A stretch of DNA of 64,000 nt from Tretioscincus oriximinensis (Eukaryota; Chordata; Lepidosauria; Squamata; Gymnophthalmidae), in contig JAJVDF010000786.1 of assembly GCA_022410635.1 (NCBI GenBank), positions 107,543 to 171,542 on the forward strand, given 5' to 3'. Shown here piece by piece: positions 1 to 11,451 of the stretch. Below the pieces are notes generated by a model, which saw nothing but the letters and a program-made list of their open reading frames with translations, was not told the DNA's origin and searched no databases. How positions within the stretch are numbered: the first letter of the stretch is position 1; each line of letters opens with the position of its first letter. Made by a program: the position numbers and the translations under genes.

Positions 1-440
1 CAGCTCACAGGGAACTTGATAGTTTTCTTTAACCAATCAACTACAGGATTGTGAACCTTTAACCAATTGAAACCCAGAACCATATCACAGACCATTGGGC
101 TTGCAACCANTAATGTAGCAGAATCCCAGTGATTTCCCACCCCCCAATGGATCGGATTGGCTACCTCAGCCACCTTAATATTTGACATTCTATTACCATC
201 CATGAACAAGAGTTCAACTTTGTTATATAGGGCTTTCAGTTCCACCCCCAGTTTCACAGCAATATTTTTATTTAATAAACATCTAGAACATCCCAAGTCT
301 ATTACAGCTTCAACTATTAACTTTTTCTCTGTAGAAGGGTTTATTAATTCAACTGCAATGGTCATGACGCTTTTTAGGTCAGCCATACCCGTGCAAACAA
401 TAGGGGTGTGGTTGCCAGAGCTCGCTCGCCTCTTCGCGTC
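1..440 (-). pseudogene. Protease (retropepsin-like) region of the gypsy element, partial
   Basis: Downstream of gag, in the -1 frame relative to it, the minus strand is open to the window edge and reads as an aspartic protease leading into pol. The fold is suggested by the A-V-I-D-x-G-C-S-R motif and the later VLGFNWL segment, typical of gypsy proteases. The active-site triplet, normally D-S/T-G, reads D-L-G here (291-299), a Ser-to-Leu change that should inactivate it unless it is a base-call error. One N lies at 110. The C-terminal half and polymerase are outside the window. Confidence 0.65.
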
Positions 441-442
441 AT

Positions 443-1459
443 TTAAAAGCGAGCTTCGCCGTTTCCCGCCTGATGATTGCTGTCATCACCAGAAACAAAC
501 AGGGCCTTTGCGTCTGCATTGGCTCTTTTCCTCTGCTCTCCCGGAAACGCCATTGTTGTTGAAGCCGTGNTTCCACCTTCTACTTGCAATGCATGGGCAC
601 CCTTATTTGGGCATCTTGCGATGAAATGGTCTCCCACCCCACAGCCAAAACATCGTGCTGGGCGTCCTCCTCTCCGCGATGCTTCCTCCCTGGCTTGGAA
701 TCGTTCAGGGCGTCGATCCGTGATGAATTGCCTCCGTTCTTCTACTGATCTCGCCAAGTCTAACCACCCATTTACTGTTGTTGGTTCAGGTATGGCTAGA
801 GAGGCTTCTAAAATGTAATTGTGAAGGCCTTCTTTAAAGTAATGTACTAAAATCTCNTCAGGCCAGTCAGGCACCCTTCCTGCAAATCTTTTAAATTCGG
901 ATGCATAGTCAATTACCCGTCTATTGCCTTGTTTTATTGCTCTAAGTTTCCTAATGGCCGCCTCCCTCCAGAATGGGTCCCCAAAGCGTTTCCACAATCC
1001 CATTGTGAGGGATTTGACAGATCTCAATTCTTCTGCCTCACTTTGTTGTAATTGCAGAAGCCATTCCTGCGCTTCTCCCCTAAATTTGCTTACCACAAAT
1101 TGTACTCGATGTGCTTCTGACACAAATATGTCCCCATAACAGGCCATGTATGCTGATATTTGCACCAGAAAGCCCGGTAGGTCGTCCAGGTTGCCGTTGA
1201 AAGTGATTCTCAGGTCTCCTGGCACCGGGGTGAACATCTGCCTTGGCTGCTCCATCAGCGCTGTTCTATCTGCCTGCGTTATCCGCCTTTCTACNTTGGC
1301 GTTTTCCCTTTCTGGTCCCGCAGACCGCACTTCAGATAGCTCCCTTATCTTCGGCCTCGCGCCTGACTCAGGTGTTTCCCATAGTNGGCGGGTGAGGTTG
1401 CTCCACTGAGGGACAGTATCGGAGCCCTCTGCCGCGCCGGGAAGCCTTTTGTCAGGCAT
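443..1459 (-). CDS. Ty3/gypsy gag polyprotein (capsid and nucleocapsid)
   Basis: This 338-residue ORF starts at ATG 1457-1459 and ends with TAA at 443-445. Gag coats the element's RNA in cytoplasmic particles. The middle of the protein (around DLPGFLVQISAYM through RKLRAIKQGN) has the pattern of the gypsy retrotransposon capsid family, including EAQEWLLQL and FKRFAGRVPDWP. Near the C-terminus a CCHC zinc knuckle, C-x2-C-x4-H-x4-C, lies at 611-652 within a basic region. Four codons contain N. No stop or frameshift is seen. Gag-derived host genes exist in amniotes, but the adjacent LTR and protease show this one belongs to an element. Confidence 0.85.
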   Translation of the reverse strand: MPDKRLPGAAEGSDTVPQWSNLTRXLWETPESGARPKIRELSEVRSAGPERENAXVERRITQADRTALMEQPRQMFTPVPGDLRITFNGNLDDLPGFLVQISAYMACYGDIFVSEAHRVQFVVSKFRGEAQEWLLQLQQSEAEELRSVKSLTMGLWKRFGDPFWREAAIRKLRAIKQGNRRVIDYASEFKRFAGRVPDWPXEILVHYFKEGLHNYILEASLAIPEPTTVNGWLDLARSVEERRQFITDRRPERFQAREEASRRGGRPARCFGCGVGDHFIARCPNKGAHALQVEGGXTASTTMAFPGEQRKRANADAKALFVSGDDSNHQAGNGEARF

Positions 1460-1528
1460 GATGTTCTTCTCTCGTGGCTCATCTTCTTGGGCAGGAAAAA
1501 AAAATTCCTGGGGAGACTGCTGACCACT

Positions 1529-1874
1529 TGTGATGGTAGAGGTAGGGGATGAAGGACACTCCAGACAAGAATGTGATTTCAGTTCTGAAAATGTTTATTC
1601 AGCTCAGCTCAGCTCTCCGTCTTAGTCTGGTCAGCAGTGAAGACTGCCCCAGCAAGTCCCTCTATTTATACATCTTGCTGGCCAATCTCAGCTGACCAGG
1701 TCCATAGCTTACAGTTCATTGTTTGTTTTTACAATGCTGTTCCAAAACCTGAAGCTCACCTCAAAACTTCACATCAACATATATTTACCTCAGAATTATT
1801 TACATATATATTNCCACAACTTTATACATTCCTTATATGACTTTATATACATATTATGTCATGTACTCATGACA
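1529..1874 (-). repeat. 5' LTR of the gypsy element
   Basis: On the minus strand the segment begins TGTCATGAG and ends ACCATCACA, giving the TG..CA ends of an LTR, 346 bp long. Inside are a TATAAATAG box (1662-1670) and an AATAAA signal (1594-1599) in the expected order. A TGG that could start a primer-binding site lies two bases past the end (1524-1526). The second LTR is outside the window, so the boundaries rest on these signals only. Confidence 0.65.
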
Positions 1875-2261
1875 ATATGAATGTGAAAAATAAAATGGCA
1901 CTTTTTCAACCAAAAGCCAGGTTAAAGTGATATGTAAATGAAGATTTTAAACCATTAATGAAGATTTTAGAGGATTCTTAATGTCTTGCCAATTATTTCT
2001 GTTAATGGTAATTTATAGAATAGAGAGATTAATGTAAATGTTAATGGAAATGGACACATCCACAAAGCTGTTCGCACACATCCACATACCCCACATCAAT
2101 CTGTCCATTTTCATTAGAGAGATGCTATAACACATGATATGTTAATTTGTTTCTTTGTAGCAAGAAGAGCAAATTAAACAGTTTTACTCACATATATAAG
2201 TCTATAGCAATTATTGTTGCAGTTATTGTAAATTTAAGCATTCTGCAAAAGATATATATAC
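1875..2261. other. Intergenic, nothing recognised
   Basis: AT-rich sequence with no coding signal and no repeat family I can name. Confidence 0.5.
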
Positions 2262-2985
2262 AGGATACTCTGTCACACAATGTCAGGGGCCATTCTTTTA
2301 AGATGATTGCCTGGACTGTTAGGATNGATGAGAGAAGTATTTTTTTCACTCAGAGGGTAATCAGTCTATGGAATTTACTTCCAGAACAGGTGATGCTGGC
2401 AACTAGCCTGAGCAGGCATGGATAGCTCAGTCGCTAAGGAATCCATCTCTCAGCTGGGAGATTGGGTTTCGAAGCCCTGTGTGGGACGTGGGGAGGGCTG
2501 AGCACCTTCCACTAGCCTGTAGCTCTAGCCAACCCAGCTATTCGAAATCATGAATTGTAAGAAATTGCAACTGTCTGCAAGTAGATACATGGGAACACTA
2601 CAGCCTGGTGGGGAAGATACAATGTAAGCCTTCGGGCAAAAATACCCTTGTAAGCCACTTTGAATCCCTGTGAAAGGTGAGAAAAGCGGGGTATAAGAAC
2701 CTAGTTCTTCTTTTTCTTCTTCCTGGATAGTTTTAAGGAAGCATAAGACAAATTCATGGAAGCCAAGTGTACAAATGGCTACCAGAATAGTGGCTTAGGT
2801 ACTGCCCCGAAAAGCATTTCCAGAGATCTNAAAGAGTGAAGATTTTGCCTCTTTCTTCTGCTTGAGAATATCCAGAAGCAGTAGGTGGACCACAGTGTGA
2901 TACAAGTTACTGGAGTAGACAGTGGACCAAAACAGAAAGACTTCTCTAATGTTCTCATGAATGTATTCTATATCATACAAGGAGA
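2262..2985 (+). mobile_element. CR1 LINE 3' fragment split by a SINE
   Basis: The left part (to about 2412) carries the decayed CR1 segment with the TQRVISLWNLLPEQV reading at 2341-2390, shared with the CR1 copies at 25.1 kb and 38.8 kb. After the SINE at 2414-2722 the same CR1 resumes with ctggatagttttaagg and the 'tcttctgcttgagaat' region. No intact ORF. Confidence 0.65.
2414..2722 (+). mobile_element. tRNA-derived SINE with CTT-rich tail, copy 1
   Basis: It starts with a tRNA-like head (GGCATGGATAGCTCAG, box A) and a box B-like GGGTTTCGAAGCCC, followed by a conserved body and the end GTATAAGAACCTAGTTCTTC. Seven copies of this family are in the window. It is inserted in a CR1 fragment, so it is younger than that CR1. 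Confidence 0.8.
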
Positions 2986-4744
2986 ACTAGGCTAAAGAAG
3001 TCTCTTAGGCCATATCCCCACACACAATCTCAACTGAAGTGGAAGTAACATCATCTTCACTCTGCCCCACGAAGTCAAGCATGTACAAAGACACACCCAC
3101 TGAAAAGGTCCATTATCGCAGAATAACTAGCCACTACAGTTTGTACATTTTAGCAGTGGGCGTTCTGTAAAATTTGAATGACAGCTTCGTGGAGACGTTC
3201 AGCAATCTGAACTTGACATATCTCGTGAGACTTTGGGGTAGGAGTAGCAGTTCATTGGCTCTTGGTTTGCAAAGGATGCTGGGAATTGTTGTCAGACAAG
3301 TGCAGCAATGCCTTATGGGGCTCATTATGCGACGACATTACTAGTGAATGCTTCAGAACGGTGTGGAAGCTTAAGATAGATGGAGACAGATGATTAATGT
3401 GATTTAATGAAAGTAGCGAGTCAAACCATGTGGTGTGGAAGCACTCTTACATTTTAATTCAGTGGAAAAAAGTAGCATTGTTAGGCGAGTGTGTGGAATA
3501 GGGAATAGGAACTAGCGTTAACACACATATGCACCCACAGAAAGTGATTTATTTATTTTTTCACCAGATGTGGCAGGCATTATAAGCCACACTTGGTAGC
3601 TTTTTCTCCANACCTATTAAAACCACAAAACTCCAATGCCCCCCACCTTTTTGTGATAACCCTATTGTGTGAACACATCTTGGGCCAAATGAATAATAGA
3701 AAATTGTAGTTCAGTCTTTTCTCCTTCATATTGTTTCTCTGGAAATTAGTCTTTGGTCTTTTTTAAATTAAAAAAATGGGCTACAATTTTTGCATAGGAC
3801 TGAGCAAAAAAGATGTCCTTATATTCCCTTCCATCTCTGATAAAAATATGTACTGGCATTGCTAAAAATTGGTTTCTTATTCTCTGTCTAGACTGCATGC
3901 ACGATTTTGCTTTGCTACTCTATAATTCAGGCTCTCTGTCCTTGGAAAGTTACAGGCTTCTCTATGAAAGCAAGAAAAAACTAGACCCAAATGGCAATGA
4001 CAGGAAGATGAAAAATGTGAGCTTGAACTTCTTGCTGAAGGGCAAGGAGGCTCACATGTGTCACATCAACACGCTTAACTGTGTTTAAACTGACTTGGTT
4101 ATTGTCCAAATCCCCAACACCTTTCTGTAAAATGTATGTTCTACTAAATCCTTTCCTTATATACGGACTGGTTCAGCAAGCCTATGTAAATGAGAAGAGA
4201 TTTCGTTCAGATGTAGCCTAAAAAATAGCATTACTGCTAACAAAGCAGAGAAGAACAAATGCTTTTGCTCAGCTCCNTATTTTGGGTATATGGTCCCCCT
4301 GTGCAGTAATTTACTCTTTCCTCAGCTAAACTTCAGCTTTTCTGGGGTAGGGCACAAAAGGTGGAGCCTGTAAATAAAAACATCTATAGACTCCGCCTTT
4401 TCTGGCCCCATCTCTGAAACGATATCACTCAAACAAAGACATCATTTAAGATGTTGAATCTCATCATTCAGGAGAGGCCCATAGCCCACACAGCCGCCAC
4501 TGAGAAGTTGCCTACCCATCTGCCTCAAATAAGGGTATTATAATTTGCTGTCCTCAAAATTTTTGGCACTCTGTGCAACTGCACATATTGTACATGGCCA
4601 AGATATGGCCCTGCGTCTGCTAATGAGATGGTTCCGTCTCTACAACTTTAGTCCTGCAGAATGAGTTTAACCCGAGACAGGCAGGATGTCACCAAATGCC
4701 ATTTGCAGAAAACTAAGACTGTATGGAAGTTTGTCCTCAGTCTT
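2986..4744. other. Intergenic, nothing recognised
   Basis: No coding signal with support from composition or homology. Short open frames at 3134-3325 (minus) and 3813-4088 (plus) show no known motif. Confidence 0.45.
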
Positions 4745-4860
4745 CTTCTCGATAGTCCCAGAAGCAATTGGTGGACTGTTGTGTGGGACAGAATGCTGGA
4801 TTAGATGGGCTTTATGGTCCAATTCAACATAGATCCTCTACATTCTTTAGTTCTGTTTTC
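4745..4860 (+). mobile_element. CR1 3' fragment
   Basis: Contains the CR1 3' phrase 'gacagaatgctggattagatgggc', also present near 31,320 and 39,070. Short and degraded. Confidence 0.55.
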
Positions 4861-6549
4861 TGCTGTAAACCAGGATAGTGGTGGTTTAAGCTAATTTTTC
4901 AGACTGAAGAACTTAGGAATGATGGGATTTATTTATTTACATTAATATTCTATCCTGTATCCAAAGGATAACAATGAAAAAATACCCATAAAACAGATTA
5001 AAATAAAACAATTAAAAACAGAACAGGGGAATTTTACCTCAGCAGTGAAGGNAAGTTAAACAGCTGTGTCTTCACCAGGCATCTGTGTAGGTGCCTGATG
5101 GACTTCAGAGAAGAGAGCAATCCATAATCTGGGGGCTATCATAGAGAAGGCCTTCTCATGTGCTTTCCTATTACCTTTTCTCTTCCAAAGGTAAGTAGGT
5201 GAGTGCTTCTAGGTATTTTGGAACAAGAACAGGAATGAAGAGTCAGCAGATGATGTAATACCCAGGGATTGTCTCCCTTCATCTAGCAGTGTGGTAAGAA
5301 ACAATTGTAGGTCATAATGTTCCTTTGCTACTTGGAGGCACAAATAACATTTTAATATGATGTAAGCACGAACTTACTGTGCTTTTGTTGGATTTTCTGC
5401 AGTAATACATGGCTATTACAGAATAAAACTATTCAGACAATGCTTTATTCCAGAATATTCAAGATTAGTAGAATAAATAAAGCTTGCTTCCCTAGTACAA
5501 GTTTTAAATCACTTTTTTTAAAAAATGGGGAGGGGGGGAACACATTCACAAATATGTCCCCATTTACCTTCAATCTTCCTTGCAGTTCCCTCTGCTGCAT
5601 CCTGGAAATTCCTGTGACATCACAAGCCCCAGAAATCATTGCTGTACTTGTCTGACTAAAATCTCCAGCATTCTTTGCGAGCCCGAATATAATTCCCAGG
5701 CATTCTCTGCTAGTCACCAATGAGCATTTTACAATTTACATTTTCAAGGTTGGGAGGGAGCTTCCTTTTGGATTTTACAAAATGGAGGCTGCTAAATTGC
5801 ATGATATGCGGTGGCTATTTACTCTGCAGTAAAGACCTTTAGAATGTGTGGAATGGTGGACACACATGGTTGCATGGGGCTGACAGAAGGTAAAATTGCC
5901 TCCAAAGTGCAGGAAATAGAACGTGGGAATCAGCCTTAGTGACATCTGCATATAGTCTGTCAAATAGAAGGATAAATTATTTGGGGAAAAGATGCCCACT
6001 TTAAAGATAACTGATCTATATAAAAATCAAAGCAATGATAATATTTTAGAAAAAGAAAACCATATTTACTTAATTTATGGTTTGGCCATTGTTTAAAATC
6101 AATGTTTAAGAACTTCCCAGATATGCCCACAAATGCAAGGTATTGAATTTTCTGTCAGTTTTTACCTAAGGCATGTTCCAATGCATAATACATTTATGCT
6201 GTGCCAGAAAGCAAACTAAGCCTAGAAAATAATTGCCTTAGCAGTTGAAAAGCCAACGTAAAGCAAGGAGTTGGCTGAAAACTGTAATTGAATGCATTTC
6301 CTAATTTAATTTTCTTTCCCTGACTCCTTATGAAGCAAGCAATTTTCTCTTTATTCTGCAGATAATAAAATGGAAAGAACACAATACTGTTCCAATCACC
6401 GTTCCTGCACTTTTTTTGCAGAAGGAGGAGGTGTATTGGAAACTGAACAAACGTGAACAGAATGTGATTGGCATGAGTGATGTGGCATGCTCTTTTCCCT
6501 GATAACATGCAAGATGTATGAAAGAGATAGAAGTAGGGGTGGGGGTGCG
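4861..6549. other. Intergenic, nothing recognised
   Basis: AT-rich; open frames at 5440-5720 overlap on both strands around a poly-A/G stretch and have no recognisable domain. Confidence 0.45.
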
Positions 6550-6849
6550 TGCACGCGCACACTTACCGATGCTTGTAGTGAGACAGGCAGAACCTCTCTT
6601 TTGCCTGTCTCACCACAAGCATCTGTGTGTGTGCGCGTGTGTGTGCGTAGCTGCTCCAATGCTGGAGGCAGGGTTTTGCATCTGGCAAAGCATGCCAACT
6701 TGCCTCCAGCGGAGCAAAAATGCCTGGGTTTGTGACAGGAGAACAGAGCTGTCCTTCTGTCATAATCCAAGGCATCTTTGCTCCGCTGGAGGTGAGTTGG
6801 CGCACTTTGCCTGACACGAAACCCTGCCTCCAGCATTGGAGCAGCTACG
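6550..6849. repeat. Two adjacent inverted repeats (MITE-like)
   Basis: 6550-6640 is a palindrome with arms around GTGAGACAGGCA and a CA/TG-rich outer part. 6646-6849 is a second palindrome with arms of about 95 bp centred near 6747, containing GCTCCAATGCTGGAGGCAGG and its complement. The palindromes explain why similar Cys/His-rich open frames appear on both strands here. Likely a non-autonomous DNA transposon; not coding. Confidence 0.7.
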
Positions 6850-6899
6850 GCACGCTCCAAGGTTCCTTCCAGGACCCTGGAAGCATTGCCGGGCTGCAG

Positions 6900-7066
6900 C
6901 CATCAGCTCTGACGGCTCCTTTTCCTTTAAAATCCTGNATTTTTATATTCCCTGATTCAGCATCGGGGAATGTAAAAATTCGGGATTTTATCTTAAAACC
7001 CGGAGGGGACTATATTTTAGTCCCCCAAACCGGGATTGTCCCGCTTTCCCGGGACATATGGCAACC
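6900..7066. repeat. Interspersed repeat ending in GGGACATATGGCAACCCTA
   Basis: Contains internally repeated 'aaaatcc..gatttt' and 'cggggaatgtaaaaattcgggatttt' segments with imperfect dyad symmetry and a terminal CCCGGGACATATGGCAACCC typical of amniote DNA-transposon ends. Family not named. Confidence 0.45.
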
Positions 7067-7329
7067 CTAGATAGAAGTCAATAGGGAGCACCTCTTTACC
7101 AGCAGGAAGGAGGCCAGTTTCTTAGGGCCTTGTACCAGTTTGGGTTGACAATAGTCTAAGCAATTAGCAGGAACATTTACATCACCAATAGGTTTACTAT
7201 TCCTCAATTATTCCAAAAGCATTCTTAAATTAACCTTAAACTGAATTTGAATGGACTGCTTTGAGCAATCTTCTATTATTTCTGTCCTATGGAAGCAGAA
7301 ATAGAGAAATAGCTAAATTAGTCTTGGTT

Positions 7330-7440
7330 CAGAAGGCCTTGTAGCACTTGGAGGCTAACAAGGGGAAAGTAGGCAGCACAAGCTTTTGTAGACAAGTCTA
7401 CTTCTTCAGATTCACAGGAAAAAGGAGACTGGGGAGTGAG
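7330..7440 (+). repeat. Interspersed repeat ('ccttgtagcacttggaggctaaca')
   Basis: Matches the general form of a reptilian repeat that includes a 'cagcacaagcttttgtagac..cttcttcagat' block. A related copy lies at about 22,025-22,155. I cannot assign a class with confidence. Confidence 0.45.
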
Positions 7441-8921
7441 TGGAAACAATTGTATATTTCCAATATTGTATAAAATGGAGCACTGATCAGTTAGCCTAGA
7501 AAGAAGCCTAGAAAGAAGTGAGTTCTTGCTGAGTGAGTTTCTTAAGATGACTAACTATCCTTTAAATCATTTTAGGGATCATAATATGAGCCGGGAAAGC
7601 TGGCGCTATCTATTCTATCAACACTCCATCTGTTCATGGAGTGCAAAATACAGGAAATCCCACACTATTTGTCAGAGCACATTTTCATAGAATAATAGAA
7701 TCATAGATTCACTTTGGCCTTATCCAGACGAGCTATTTAAATTCAGTATTTTAAATCTGGAATAATCCAGTCATGACTCTGCCCACACGTATCTGTAATT
7801 TTTTTTTGCATTATCACAGTGAGAAGTTGGCATATTGATAGAGAATGGTATTATTGTCCACAAACTTTGAAGCATGCAGTGTGCACAGTTTTTTGATTGA
7901 CTTTTTCTCCCCTCCCGCAGCATGTCAAGCTCCAAAGTAAACAATGGACATGCCTTTCCTGTAATGTTGCCAGCATTCTCATAGGCTTCAGCATTCTCCN
8001 GCTAGGGCATATTATACAGAGGCTTTTTTAATGAGGATGCAGAGAAGTCCATTCTGAATTCAGGAAAAAAACAGGAAAATCCATGGCAATAAAAGGTTTT
8101 AGTGAATGGATCACTGAAGATCCATGAGCATGTGAGGTGGATTCTTCATCACATGGCTACTATAGCATAAGAAATGTTTTGTTTGGATGGGGGCTTTAAC
8201 AGTATATGTCTACCTGGGTTAAAGTTCTCTTATCTATCTATAGACAATTAATATTGTGGATAGAAAATCTGTTGTGTGCCTTTCGAAGGGACCACATATA
8301 GGACAGTTTCTCCCCAAATAAGAAGTTAGTGTTGTAAATGAAGTGCATTCAAAGTGGAGATTCCTGTCTTGTGTCTCAGCCTTGTTCATTTTCACAAGAC
8401 TATTTTCTAGTTCAGTACTATTTAGAAAAGCAGGGTGGAAGATTANCAAGTATGTAAATCTTGGGGATCCAACTTTGGCTACGTCCCAATAATATTAAGA
8501 GAGGTTTTACTGTGGCATTGCAAGAGGGTATTCACTTGTTCTTTATATGCCATGGACCTATTGCACATCAAATGAGGGGGAAAGAAAAGCTATATGGAGA
8601 TTTCACAGATTTCCCCTTTTTCTAAGGGGAAAAAAGAACATGTTACGCTGCTATGTGGCTTTCACAGACTTGAGAGAAGACTAATGAATGGCTTGGGGAA
8701 AGGAGACAACATCACCACNGCCAACATGCTTCCAACATAATCAGAAGCAGACAAAAGTTGATGCTAAAAAATTCTGATATCATGTGGAAGGCATCAGTAT
8801 TAACTCAAATCACCTTATAGCAGAGTTCTGCTCACTACAATACCTCCTTACTTTTCTTGTTTTCCCACTGTTCCTTACTCACAGGAACATTGTTATATTT
8901 TAGAAAACAAATCAAAGCATT
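7441..8921. other. Intergenic, nothing recognised
   Basis: No supported gene or named repeat. Confidence 0.45.
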
Positions 8922-8994
8922 GCAAGGTAGATTTCACTTGAAACATCACATCCATTAATAATGAATGTGATGTTTCAAGTGAAATCTACCTTGC
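8922..8994. repeat. Perfect 30-bp inverted repeat with 13-base loop
   Basis: The arms 8922-8951 and 8965-8994 (starting GCAAGGTAGATTTCACTTG) are exact reverse complements around a 13-base loop. It could be a transposon remnant or a transcribed hairpin. Confidence 0.85.
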
Positions 8995-9162
8995 TTGTGG
9001 AAACAGTAAGCAGTACAAATTAAGGCCCTGGTGGAATAGATGGAGACCCACTGGAAGTGCTTCTGTTGTGTCTGTGGAGTGAGGTTGTGTTGTCAGAGCT
9101 GGATGGCAGCTGATCACTCTTTTGCTGCTAGAAAAGAGCTTCCCATGAACTGCTCAGAGTCT

Positions 9163-9275
9163 CATAGAATCATAGAGTTGGAAGGGACCTCCAGGGTCAT
9201 CGGGGTCCAACCCTCTGCTCGATGCAGGACTCACTAAACAACCCCAAAAAGATGACTGTCCAGTCTCATAGTGTT
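9163..9275 (-). mobile_element. CR1 3' end
   Basis: Begins with TCATAGAATCATAGAGTTGG, the reverse complement of the CR1 terminal octamer repeats, and continues with the conserved 'cagggtcat..ggtccaaccc' block. Confidence 0.8.
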
Positions 9276-11138
9276 TATCTCTCCCTCCCATATTTACTAT
9301 GACAATGTCCAGACTCTCACCCACATTTTTACCATTATTTCCCTTTATTGCATGATAAATATTAAGATGTCATTTTTGTTAGCTTTTGTGCATGAACATC
9401 TTGAAGCTTTTTATGCTTGAAATTTCATGAGACTTTCTGTCACCTAACATTATCTGCTCTTTTTCCTTGAAAACAAAAACCCTTCTGCTGTTCTTTGTGT
9501 GGCACAGCTTCCAAGTGAATGACCCACAGTGCCACCAATCAAAACCAATTTTCTTCAATGGTCATTCATTCTTGTAAAAGTATCATGAGAATTACCATGC
9601 AGCATCCAGACAGTTCTGGCAGGCCATTATGGTGCCATAGAGAAAGTAGCATTTTTCNGACTTCTTTAAAAATTCCAAAGAAAAAATGTTATAATGAGTT
9701 GTTAGAACACTGCTACTGGGTTATGAACAACAACATATGCCATTTTGCCCTGTTCACACCTAAGTTTTAATCAAGTTTTCTTTTAGAATTAGTAAGAATT
9801 ACTAAGAATTAGTAAGAATTAGAATTCACCATTAGTAAGGTGAATAGGATTTTTCTCCACATTATTTAAACCAAAAATGAGTTTCCTGAGCTAGAGAATG
9901 GCAAAAGAAAACATCTTCCTCCTTTGTTCATTTGTTCTCTCACTCTGAAAATGAAGCTGGGGAGAAACTTAGCATCATTGACCTCTCATGGCTCTCCACA
10001 TAAAACACTATCTGGATACAACAGACATCCATAATTGCATGATTCATTTGTAAGATACATGGGTATGCAAGGCTTACATGCAACCAAACAAAAACCATTT
10101 GCAATATATTGAGATTATTTTCCTTTAATTGAGAACTACTATTGCCTTTTAAAACTACAAATCATTGAAAAGCTTTACANCAACAGGCAGCTTGGCATAA
10201 AAAAATACATTTGTTTGCTAAACCACAGCTTGAGAAATCTATCCTCACATCTTTTCAAAAGTTTTCAATAGAAAGATTTGACATACCCAAAGATGTGACG
10301 AGATGCAAGAGGCTCATGACAAAATATATTACTATATCAAAACAATTAAAATTAAAAAAACACTATTCTATGCTGAAAAATGTTTTAGCAATTGTAAAAT
10401 GAAGTATATACAACAAATGACTATTCAAATGAACAATATAATCAAACACATATAGAAATATAAGATTAAAAAAATCCTGTCCTTTATTCACATTTTCCTC
10501 AGAATAAACTTTTGCATCCAGTGTTCAATACATGTATAGGTTATCTCTCTGATAAAGAGACATAGGCTGCATCTGAGGTGCTTCTAGGAAGCCCAGAAAT
10601 AGGGCAGCTAAATGCTTCGGTTTCTTTTGATCTCTGAGATTTCACAACCTGTGATCCATCAGGAAGCAGGGGGAAGTATTCCAGGTCATTCTTGGATGTG
10701 TTGGGGATGAGAAGGCAATTTCTGTTTCAGTCCTTCCTGGCAATTTTGGCTGAATTTTGTTGGGTGTGCAGCATTCTCACATCCCCAATGCTTTGAGAAG
10801 GGGTTTCTAATGTGTTGCTTGGATTCGATCTCTGTGATAATATTGCCATTGTTAAACCGTTTTGAAATGGGTAGATAGTATTTTGCTTGCCTGTGGTTCA
10901 TTTCCCCCCCTGATTTAGATGCAGTATTTTACCACTGACGGTTCTAGACCTCCAGTCCAAACTTCAATTTTGTCCAATTCCTCTTCCTTAAGAAATAGTT
11001 AAGAGATTTTTTTTTAAAAAAAAAACAAACGTTGATGGGCAAATTATATTCTAAATGGGTGAAAATGTCACTTGTACCTTTTTCTCAGCAGAAAGCTCTT
11101 TTATTTCACAAATAATTTCTGAAGAGCTTTGGAACATA
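9276..11138. other. Intergenic, nothing recognised
   Basis: Contains a short degenerate tandem repeat (unit about agaattagtaa) at 9785-9836; otherwise nothing recognised. Confidence 0.45.
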
Positions 11139-11451
11139 ATGAAGAAGAAGAAGAACTTGGTTCTTATACCCCGCTTTTCTCACCTTCCAAAGGGACTCAA
11201 AGCGGCTTACAAGGATATATTTTGCCCGAAGGCTCACATTCTATCTTCCCCACCAGGTTCTGGTGGTTCCCATGTATCTACTTGCATTCAGTTGCAATTT
11301 CTTGCAATTCATGCTTTCGAATAGCTGGGTTGACTAGAGCTACAGGNTAGTAGAAGGTGCTCACCCCTCCCCACTTCCAACACAGGGCTTCGAAACCCCA
11401 TCTCCCAGGCAAGAGACGAATTCCTAAGCAACTGAGCTATCCGTGCNTGCT
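11139..11451 (-). mobile_element. tRNA-derived SINE with CTT-rich tail, copy 2
   Basis: Same family as copy 1, reversed: (GAA)n tail first, then CTTGGTTCTTATACCCCGC, and the tRNA-like head ends at 'gagctatccgtgcntgc'. Two Ns. Confidence 0.82.

Larger units (their letters stand above)
1..1874 (-). mobile_element. Ty3/gypsy-type LTR retrotransposon, 5' part, truncated by the window's left edge
   Basis: In transcript order (minus strand) there is an LTR, a short leader, a 338-codon gag ORF with one CCHC knuckle, and the start of a protease domain that runs off the left edge. The order and the gag type fit Metaviridae elements of reptiles and fish. The gag frame is open apart from N-containing codons, so the copy is young or well preserved, but the protease motif is altered (see that entry). 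Polymerase and the 3' LTR would lie to the left of the window. Confidence 0.85.

Noticed and set aside
6396..6860. Cys/His-rich frames on both strands
   Set aside because: Explained by palindromic repeats; not zinc-finger genes.
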